Shown here: piece after piece, positions 1-9,600 of the stretch | Layout: each line of letters starts with the position of its first letter | Numbering within the stretch: the stretch's first letter is position 1 | Source: Phoronis ovalis | Lineage: Eukaryota; Phoronida; Phoronidae | Assembly: GCA_028565635.1 (NCBI GenBank) | Contig: JAOXYB010060890.1 | Location: forward strand, 1 to 10,707 | Reading direction: 5' to 3' | Length of the DNA stretch: 10,707 nucleotides | Translations under genes and position numbers: made by a program | The notes under the pieces: model-generated | Told to the model about the DNA's origin: nothing | The model's database searches: none | What the model saw: the letters and a program-made list of their open reading frames with translations, nothing else

Positions 1-154
1 CTGCACGAAAAATTAACTGGGAGTAGTATACATAATAATCTTCAGTTCTTAACAGGTACTTTTCTTCGCGCAATGTTTGGGACATTTTTATAATGATTTA
101 AATTACATGAATGTTCCATAGAAGTGGATGGGAAAATCAATTGTGCCCTTATAC

Positions 155-290
155 CATGTAGTACTGATATAACAAGCTTACATTTAATACAGAGAATTAG
201 ACATGTAGTACTGATATAACAAGATTACATTTAATACAGAGGTTTAGGCATTTATATATAGTACCGATATAACTAGATTAAATACGGAGG
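155..290. repeat. 47-bp tandem repeat, three copies
   Basis: Copies start at 155, 202 and 249. The first two share CATGTAGTACTGATATAACA and TTACATTTAATACAGAG almost perfectly. The third is more diverged (TATAGTACCGATATAACTAG) and about 42 bp long. It lies upstream of exon 1, in what I take to be an intron. The rest of 1-405 shows no other feature; no upstream exon is visible. Confidence 0.85.
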
Positions 291-405
291 CATGCAAAGG
301 TTACAATTGCACCGTTGACCTTGCATGTGTTATTTTTTACTGTAATAATAAAGTTAGTCTATAAATCACTCCTCTGTATTAATCAGTTCTCATTGCTTAT
401 GGTAG

Positions 406-615
406 GTAATGTTGCTTTAAACAAACCAGCCACACAATCAAGTACTGCCCATGGTAGTTTCGCATCAAGAGCGGTAGATGGGAACAGAAACCCTAGCTGG
501 TTCCGAGAATCATGTACCCATACATTTGAAGAAGCTAATCCCTGGTGGAGAGTGGATCTACAAGCTGTATATGCTGTGTATGAAATCAACATTCAAAATA
601 GAGCTGATAACCTAG
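406..615 (+). CDS. Exon 1: F-type lectin domain, N-terminal half
   Basis: The exon follows the acceptor ATGGTAG and ends at CTAG before gtttgt; phase 1 at both ends, 210 bp. It reads NVALNKPATQSS, the classic opening of F-type lectin (fucolectin) and related F5/8C-like domains, then ASRAVDG, CTHTF, PWWRVDL and INIQNRADNL. The histidine of CTHTF (codon 519-521) and the arginine of NRAD (600-602) are the first two members of the fucose-binding triad known from eel agglutinin. The cysteine just before that histidine should pair with the late cysteine in exon 2. ATG 399 would give MVGNVALN without a signal peptide, so I treat 406 as a splice acceptor and place the true start upstream of the window. 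An alternative phase-1 donor exists at 627/628 but spoils the binding-motif spacing. Confidence 0.88.
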
Positions 616-3600
616 GTTTGTTGAATGGTGTACATATATTTATTCACTTTATTATATCTTTGCAGTTTGACCTTGTAGTCAATTCTTTAATTGCATTAAC
701 TTAATTTGAATTAGAAGATGGTTTAGAGGAGAAAATATTTACCAGAGTTTTCCAAAAATAAAAAAAAAATGATAACCTTTTCGAAATTTTCATTTTTTTT
801 GTCAGATAACCTAGGTCTGTTGAATGGTTGACATATATTTATTCACTTAATTATGATATGCTGTGTTCTTTAGAGCCAATTCCTTAAGTGCATGGATTGA
901 ATTGTGATTTTGCAGATACCTTAGAGAAGAAAAAAATTACCGGAGTATTTTGAAAATGTACTGTTTGACTTTTCCGAAAATGGCATTTTTCTGACCATTG
1001 AAAAGAGGTCATCTTTGTTATATCAATACAAGTCAAAATAGTATTGGAACATGCCATTTTTATAATTAAGACAACTAGCTATATACAAACAATGAACATG
1101 ATCCCGTGATGTAATTTTTAAAAAGATCAATATTAATTGCCCTTTAATTTCTATCACGGTTACAAGAAGCTCTAATCTGATTTCATTGTGCTGAATCAAA
1201 AAAGGAGATAAAGGAAATTCAAAAGAATGTAAAAATAAAGAAAATAAAGCAATGACGAGTATTTTTTTCATTTAAATAGCTAATATTTAACTTAAATTAT
1301 AAGATGTGAAGAAATTGTGCCGAACAGTAATCGCTACCATAATTCAGTTACAGTAACAAAACTTAGTCGGTGGCATGTTGAAGGTGTATACACACGATAA
1401 TGCCTGTGTTTCAGGTTGGCGACTGCGAAATGTAGACATTCGTGTGAGTAACCAGTCTACACCGTGCAATCAAGACTGTGCCGACCAACACTGTAAGTTT
1501 AGAGCAGGCCCCTTTACTGATGGAGAATCTGTTAACTTCGCATGTGATAATATCGTGTATGGGCAATACCTGTATGTAAGCATACATACCACACCAGCAG
1601 GCGAAATTGATATTCTTACACTATGTGAGGTGGAGGTCAAGGGGCACTATCATAAACTGTGTGAAGGTAGGTAAAGTTAATAGTTAATACATAATATTTT
1701 CATTAACAGTAATTCATAATGATAGTGTGCATTTATATTTTGTTTCGAAATGTGTTACAATATATATTTTCTGTATTTAAATACAAACAATTCAGAAACA
1801 AAAAACTTTAAATTTAAAAATTACATCAAACATATAGCATGTATTACTTAATGGTTGCATTAAAGTCCGTGTACAGTACAGCACGAAGTAACGTAGACAT
1901 TAATTATATTGAAATGGATTAGAAAGTACACACATCTACTAGTACTGCCTGTAATCATATCCTAAAACCGAAATAGTAGTAACGTGTCAGTGGCAGATCC
2001 AGGATAGGGAAGTACCGACATCATCTACTGTCTGTAATCATATCCTAAAAACTCAAATAGTAGTAATACATGTATGTATATGCTTATGGTCAATACTTCA
2101 TTAAAGGACAAATGTCAAAATCGAATATTAAAAGCATTTCTAGTTATTATGCTTGTGTTATTATCCTCATAGTTTAATATTTCAACACTTTGTAATTTTA
2201 TGTATTCTTTTTACTACTGGTGAACAGTTCAAGGAACTAAAATATCCTTAATTATACAACAAAAGTAAGGAAAATATTGTATTTAGCTCACATAAAGGCA
2301 TGTTTTTCTATTTCATTGGAATCAACTATTTCATCAGAATTTATTGGTGGACCTACTTTTCTCGATGATATGCCAATACCTGGACATTACATGAATATCT
2401 ACCCAACCTTATCTTTTGCTGCTAATGGAGTTCTTGTTGGCTGGAAGTTAAATGCTGGTAGAAGTGGCACGGTTTGGTTTGACGTCTGGAGACCTACTGC
2501 AGCAACTAATACATGGCACTTAGTTAACAAGACAAAAGTGACAGCTTCATATACAGGTATGTTTGGTACATTTCGTTTTATTATTCAAATCACTATAAGG
2601 CAGATATGATTATAGACGCCCCATCCCTGTACTTTATGTTTAAATAAACGCAGAAAGTATAAATACTGATAATAACTGGTTTTGCAAGTTAATGGCCTAA
2701 ATCTATGTTTTCTGAGAAGTGTTTAATTACTTCTTCAGGAGAACAATTATTATTGTTGCCACCAAATGAAACATTTAGTGTACAAGCTGGTGATTTAATT
2801 GGCTATCATTACAATGCTGGTACAAGTAACACATCAACTGTAGTAAGAGTCAAACTTTACAATGACGATATCGATAAACAGTGCTGCGCTAGTGTTGACC
2901 TCCAGGATTATAATCCTATATATGTACAAGAGAAGTATGACGACACTCTGAGTATTGGAATCAGTATTACTGGAAATTTGGATAACAATGGAGGACGAGC
3001 TCCGGCTTTACAGGCTTTTGTGGTGTCAGGTAACACTGAAATAATTTTGTTTTCTGTCAACACAAAATATGACAATCTTCTCATTTGTATGTATAAAAAG
3101 AATAATTTACAAACACAATTATATCAAAATTACTATTTCCATTTACTCCAGTGGGAGTAGCCAATATCTATACTGAATTAAATTTGCATTGTTTGTTTGA
3201 TGAATAATTATATAATGTTTGACATTTTTCTGCCGATATGTTGTCATTGTAATTAATAGTAACATTTCAATGTTGGATAATGGAATACTTGAGGTTATTT
3301 ATCAGCAAATTATTTTTTTTTCTGAATAATTTTGTTTCATGAAAATATTTTGATCACAGATGAAATAAGCAAAAAATCAATCGTTGCTTTGTATGTTTCC
3401 CAGTATGTTCCCTTTTCAAAATTTTGAATCCTAATTGCCCACCTCTAATACAACTGCCTCCTCTGGAGATTAAATAAATAAATAAAAAATATCGCCTGAT
3501 AAGGATTTTTTAATTGACGTGTGAGATAATACGTCATCACATTTTAATACATTGCTATGAGGAGTTAGTTAGCAATTTTTTTTCTAAATGATATAGTGGC

Positions 3601-6600
3601 AGTTGGGTTTAAAGTAAATAATATTTTAATTACTATTTCCTAATAATATTCTTTGTTTCTTTGTTGGGTTTTATAGCGCATAACACGAACAGTTACTTCA
3701 GGACTGATCCAGTAACATACTTGGCAGGAAGTTCCATGCTGAGCCACTTAGAACTATTCACATATCTTAGGAGTAATAGCTTTCAAAGGCTCTGCTTGTT
3801 TGTTTAAAGCTTAAAATTTTAAAAAGCTTAACACATTTAATTGTAATTAAATTAAAATATTTTACTGTTTGCTTTTAAGATGTAAATTTGCTTTATGCCT
3901 TTAATTAAAAACATTACAAACATAATTTCAAGCTAAAAGTACATATATTGATTATTTAAAAGTCTGCGATCCGCCTTGTGTATTCCCTCTGCGATTTTGT
4001 AAAATATGGCAATAGTTGTTTTTTTATTAATAATAATAATAAATTTGTATAATTGTAATAATGTTAGGAATACATCACAGAGTTTAAAATACAAAATGTA
4101 AAAAATATAGCAATTTAAAGTACACAACAAGATAAATAGCCAAGTAAAAAGACAAATCATGGAAAAAAGTTAGCCAGATGCCTCATTAAATAAAAACGTT
4201 TTCAATATAGTTTTAAAAATATTAAGAGATTGAGATAATTTGATATAAAGTGGTAAAATATTCCAAAGACATATCTATTACAATTAAAAGATACCGAGCT
4301 GCTGTATATATTGTTAACATGCTGGAAATGTAACTTGATGCCTGATTATTCAGAGTTGTATAAGTTAAAACTAAAATCTTAAAATGAATGCTGTATTATA
4401 CCAGTAACCAGTGGAGTAATCACAGGTGTGATATGTCCAAATTATTTTTATCTTGTTGCCAATCTAGTAGCCATATTAAAAATACGTTGTAATTTAATTA
4501 TTTATCGGATTATTAGGTAATATATGCATTAGGCAATCTGTTTTGTCGCTATTTAATTATTTTGAATTATTCAACACTTAAATTCCTATAAACATGTCGG
4601 CATTATATGTTTTCTTGGTGTAAAATAATTTGATTTTAAATAATAATTAAACAAACACATTAAATTGTACATTTATCTTTTTCACCATGAAGATGAAAAG
4701 CTGAGTCGTCCATCCACACCAACTAATTTATCTTTAACAACTGAACGTCAAGGGACTTCATTGTATGCCAAGATAACTGCGACATGGAACGTAAGTATAA
4801 AGTATAAACCTTGTCTTGATCATTGTTTTTGTCTTTATTACTGATTGTGTAATGTACCTGGGGCAACAACAATATATGCTCTTGGCAACGTTATCAACAT
4901 GATGCAAAGTTGGAGAATTTATGTTTTAACATGCATAATTTTTGAGTGTTCAAAGCTTGTTTTATCTGAGTTCATACTTATGTGGTTTAACCAATCAGCT
5001 TTGTATTTCTGTGTAATATATTATCGTATTGCCCGGCATCAAGCAGGATGCTAAGACAATAGTGAACACGCTAGGATCATACTGCACACTGTGGAAACGA
5101 GGCCGTGCATCTTTTTATTATAGTTTGTATGCAACCGCGCGGCAAGGAAAAATGGACGGTTTTCAGTACCCTATTGACTTTTTACCTTAAATACCGCAAC
5201 GTTTTACATAATAAAGCGACGGAAAAATCCTTCATCAAAAATCCACGAGATATCCTTTTTTACGAGCAACGCAGAATATTTAAAGCGTAACGCGAAGACG
5301 GTTCCATCTCAGTCGTTTTAGCAGACAATAAAATGGAACCTGAACAAGCTGTTTCGTGGTTTACATCATTAGAAGCAAATGATGTGCAATTAAGAAACAA
5401 CAATGATTTTCATTTTAGAATGGAACCAGTTATTTGTTTACATACGTCCATTTGATTACATACGTCCATTTGATGACATTTCATCAAATTAGTGAAATAA
5501 TTAATCTAACATAAAGTTTAGTCGAAAATAACTGACTTTTATTCTTGATTGTGAATGATCAGATTTTTAATATTTTACGAAACTACCATATTTTCTTTAA
5601 AAATCGCCGTATTATAATAATTACTCCATCTGACGACTAAAACAAATCGATAATTACCCCGAGTCAGCAATTTGAGTTGAAGATCTATTTGAATTGATAT
5701 AAGATAATCACATGTTAATTCATTATTATGTACACGTAGTTGCTTAGATGTTTCCGGATGATTTGTTGGCCCCCTTAAATTAGCCATTGAGTTTTAACTA
5801 AATATAAGTTACTGTTTATAAGTAGTATAATTAACCAAAATTAACTTTAATAAGTGTTTTGACTCGCAAAACAAAGTTCAGATCACCTCCAATACTATTC
5901 TTGGTGGGAACTTCCATGCGGAGTACGGAGGAGGTGATTTACTCTTCTCTCTGATAACTTTCACAATAATTGTGTTTCTATGTTGAGTAAAGTGGTACAC
6001 CACTGCACAACCTTCTCTAAGTATATACTCCGCTGGTTCCTAAAATATTTTTAATTATGGTACATATTTAATTGTAATTTGAATTTTTTTTAAATGCCGC
6101 TTGATTCATTTTTAGCTGAGTTTTTCTTTGGGAATAAAAAAATAATATTACTCAAAATATCGCTTAAATATTAAGTTGGGTTTCTTTATATTTCCAAATT
6201 TGCGTTATGTATCGCAAGGAGTGGATTTTTAAAATGTTAAATCTTCATGCCAGGATTGCAAAGAAGTAAATAGTCTTTTCCTCTCTAATAATCACCCCAC
6301 TCTTATAATCATCCCTTAAAGCACCTTTTTAATAATTGCCCTAGGCGGCTATTGGGAAAATACAGTATGGATAAGAGAGTTGGCTTATTTTAAAATACAC
6401 AATTGAATTTTAGGTAAAAATAGAAGTGTGTTGGTAACTCTTCTATTATTGATAAGATGTTATCTTATTTTACCTGCAGGCACCGAACAGCACAAGCTGC
6501 ATCAATAACTATATTGTCTACCATAAACAGTCTAAAGCAGCCTGGAATGATTCTTATCTGTCTTCAAGTGTTCCAACAGTAGAAATATCTGGTTTAACTG

Positions 6601-9600
6601 CTGGTTTTACTTCATATGATGTGCGTGTGGAAGCGGTTAACAAGTACAATAATCTGAGATCAGAGCCCATTACTGCGACAATCACTACACCTACCACAGG
6701 TATGACGTGCTATGTAATATGTTTGATTGTACAGTTTTAGTTACGACATACTTACTCTTAGAATATGGTATATTGAGTTACTAAGTGATTGTATTTGTTG
6801 AAGTATGTTTAAAGAATGTACCTTTGTTTTGGCAGCCAGCTAATATAAAATGTATGAAATATTGTTGATGAAAAACAAAGACAACGCTTGTAGCATTTTG
6901 TCTTCAATTCCTTTCTATTTCAATAACAACGCAACTTTCCAATTTGTTATGCTTCCATCTGTCAGAAAACCGCCTGATGATATAGTCTGGTAAGCCCGTC
7001 CTGAAAAGTTAAAAAACGAAAGTAAGGCAGTAAAAACACTAGGAAAAAAGTGTATTAGTAGGGCTCACTTCACTTTGCTGAATTTTTGTTTGGCATCTTA
7101 CATGTACATGTTCATATGAGGTCCGCTGGATAGTCCGACATCCCATTAATCCGACACCCCATTAATCCGACACCCCATTAATCCGACACCCCATTAGACT
7201 GACAATAAATAACCAATTGTTGACAGATGCTTTGCTAACTTAGAGCAGAAATTAAACATGACAAAATGTTACACGTTCGAAAAATGCAATCCACTAAAGT
7301 TGTACGGTACTCTTTTTTGACAGTATTCATTACGTTGTTATAATTCAGAAACCTCTTGAGTTATTGAATTCATATTTTTTTAACTTTCTAATCCAAGTGA
7401 ATTCGCACAGGTGTGCCCATGTACAACTTGACTGATACGCCATACTGATGACCCCACTCTTAGCATTATACTATTGTAGGACGACACTGTTCTTCCTCTA
7501 ACCTGTAGGTTTCCTGAACAGATCCGTTCTAGTATACATCGTATCGATTTCAGACAAAAAAAACACTAATTGCAAATAGCATTAAAGCATAATATTACTA
7601 AAAAGTGCACGTGAAACGTGAATGGCGATTAAAGTAAGAGCAAAAAATTATGAAAACTGCAGCTACATTTTGAGAACACCTTACAGCAACAACACTTTTT
7701 CTGCTTCCCACACTAATGAAATTTTCTATACATTCAATTAATTAACTGAACTCAAAATGATTTAAAATTTCTTAGTTGTTAAAATATATTAATTAGTCTA
7801 TCTCATACATTTTTAAAAATTCAAATTTTAAATGATTCTGCATTTTAATGAAAACACTATCTACATACTATCACTTCAGTAATTAAAATGTAATTTTCCC
7901 TTTTTTCCTCACTTTGAACTTCATAAAATAAAGGAAATGTGGTTATTGAATACTGTATAAATAATGTTTTGGTTGAAAAAAAATACTGATTTTGCAACAG
8001 CATTTGGTAAAGATAAACTAAAATTGGATATTTCGTCCTTTCGAACAAGCACTAGAAAGGAAATGTCTTTATTGTTACGTTAAAATGTTAGTATCTGCCA
8101 TCAAATGAAATAACAATGTAAACATGGGCTATAGGTGTATATAATGTGTTTTTCTTATGAAAATCAAAACTATTGTGTTTGATTCAATACTGTAGAACGC
8201 AGTCAATAATAGCGCAAAGCTTAATTTGAAAAAAAATTATCTGGTTCATGTGCAGCCATATGTAACAACACCGGTAAGCGCTTTAACGTTATGGCTTTTT
8301 ACGATGTTTTTAGATCATACTTGACAAGTAATTAATAAACTAAATAAAAGTATTAAATGTGACTTAGAACACAAATAGCACAGGAAGTAAAATTTGATGG
8401 CAAGATGTTCATTAATTATATAGAATTGTATTATATTACCAGTTTTTAGCAGAAGATAGTAGTTTTCACGATTTGTTTTTAGAACATATATAATACATGT
8501 CAGACTAGAATAGGCGTAGACATTTTGGAATTAAAAATACACAATTTAGAACATCTATAGCTCCATGGTTAAACAATCAACGCTGAACACATTGTTATGC
8601 AGAGACTGGACATAAGTAAGTTACAGTTAAGATGCGTCGGAATCGTTTAGAAGAGTTTAGAAGTCCACCAGCAGTTTTGTTTTGGACATACATTTTACAG
8701 ACGTTGGTAATGAGAGGGGATGCTCAAAATTAGATGTCGGACTAGTGAGATATCGGACTAATGGGATGTCGGACCGGTTAGATTGCGGACTAACGAGATG
8801 TCGGACTATTGAGATGTCGGAATGGGATGGGTCTATCGATCCGTACCCGTTCATATATATTGAGGACACATCTTCGTGTGATATGTGTGTTGCTTAAAGA
8901 ATATACCTTTACTTTGGCAGCCAGCTAATATAAAATGTATGAAATATTGTGAAAGTATTGATGAAAAAATAAATAACGCGTATAGGGTATTGTCTCCTAT
9001 TCCTTTCTATTTCAATAACAACACAACTTTTCAATTTGGTTACGCTTCCATCTGCCAGAAAACCGCCTGATGATATAGTCTGGTAAGCCGTCCTGAAAAG
9101 TTAAAAACGAAAGTAAGGCTGTACAAGAACTGCTAAACATGTTTATTAGTAGGACTCACTTCCTTTTGCTGCTTGGCCATGTTAAATTTTTTGGCGTCTT
9201 ACATGTACATATTGACATATATTGAGGACACAACTTTGGATGAAATTTGTGTTGCTAACTATTTTGGAAATATATAGATCAATGGTGTTGGATTTAACAG
9301 TTTTCATTTCTGTACCACAAAAGTTCAGTTATCATGAACTGATATTATTATACCAAAAAGAACTAATTTTAGTATGTGACATCAATAGAGGGAAAGAAAG
9401 TCACCAGTTCTTTGATTTTTACCAGTATATATATTACCAACTGGTGACCATGTTCTTTCCTGAGAAATGTTGATTTTACCAATATTTTGAAACCTTTGAT
9501 ACATAATGAATCTGTTTTAAGTCGGAAAGTAACTAGAAGTCAAATTACAGGTCAAATTAAGATACTGTATCCATATCTTGGACACTCTGACTGATAAAGA

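Larger units (their letters stand above)
3030..4692 (+). other. Intron 4 (about 1.66 kb), transposon debris
   Basis: Donor gtaaca, acceptor CCATGAAG. It holds a short ATAA run near 3470-3485, an exon-like open segment at 3677-3772 (copied in intron 5), and a minus-strand LINE relic at about 4019-4510. Stretches 3030-3660 and 4520-4680 show only AT-rich sequence. Confidence 0.75.
4791..6479 (+). other. Intron 5 (about 1.7 kb) inside FN3 domain 1
   Basis: Donor gtaagt and acceptor TACCTGCAG, phase 0. It holds a CpG-rich block (about 5028-5455), an 18-bp tandem duplication (5438-5473), dispersed repeat copy 2 (5865-5992) and a small palindrome AGTGGTACACCACT (5991-6004). Around 6280-6370 a stretch with TAATCACCCC, TAATCATCCC and TAATTGCCC looks like worn repeat DNA. 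Nothing else is recognised. Confidence 0.75.
7118..8848. mobile_element. Non-autonomous DNA transposon with inverted 16-bp arrays at both ends
   Basis: The element is flanked on both sides by the direct repeat GTTCATAT (7110-7117 and 8849-8856), an apparent 8-bp target duplication. Its ends are imperfect inverted repeats: the left reads GAGGTCCGCTGGATAG and the complement of the right reads GGGTACGGATCGATAGAC, both leading into CATCCCATT. Just inside each end lies an array of a 16-bp motif (TCCGACACCCCATTAA and variants), inverted relative to each other. The ~1.5-kb interior has no sizeable reading frame, so movement would need a transposase from elsewhere. An 8-bp duplication would fit the hAT superfamily, but the termini do not look typical. 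Confidence 0.6.

Noticed and set aside
315-704. Single continuous coding region with a hydrophobic, signal-like N-terminus
   Set aside because: The apparent start is TTG; the first ATG (399) gives no signal peptide, and lectin homology begins right after a splice acceptor at 405. The 3' part is intron.
1023-1271. Minus-strand 82-codon frame in intron 1
   Set aside because: Hydrophobic translation of AT-rich intron; no homology or supporting signals.
3933-4160. Minus-strand 75-codon hydrophobic frame
   Set aside because: It is AT-rich, Ile/Leu/Phe/Tyr-heavy translation of the LINE 3' region and its trinucleotide tail; no domain.
7857-8048. Minus-strand 63-codon frame inside the element
   Set aside because: Low-complexity AT-rich translation without transposase motifs.
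8657-8897. Overlapping open frames on both strands with repeated SDI/RYL-type peptides
   Set aside because: They follow exactly the 16-bp tandem array. Sixteen is not a multiple of three, so all frames cycle and the openness is a by-product.
6809-9215. LTR retrotransposon (two long terminal repeats with an interior)
   Set aside because: No TG...CA ends, primer-binding site, polypurine tract or gag/pol were seen, and the 42-bp flanks better fit a tandem unit split by a DNA element.
9222-9473. Plus-strand 83-codon frame
   Set aside because: It runs through the flanking repeat and the foldback, with no protein-like pattern.
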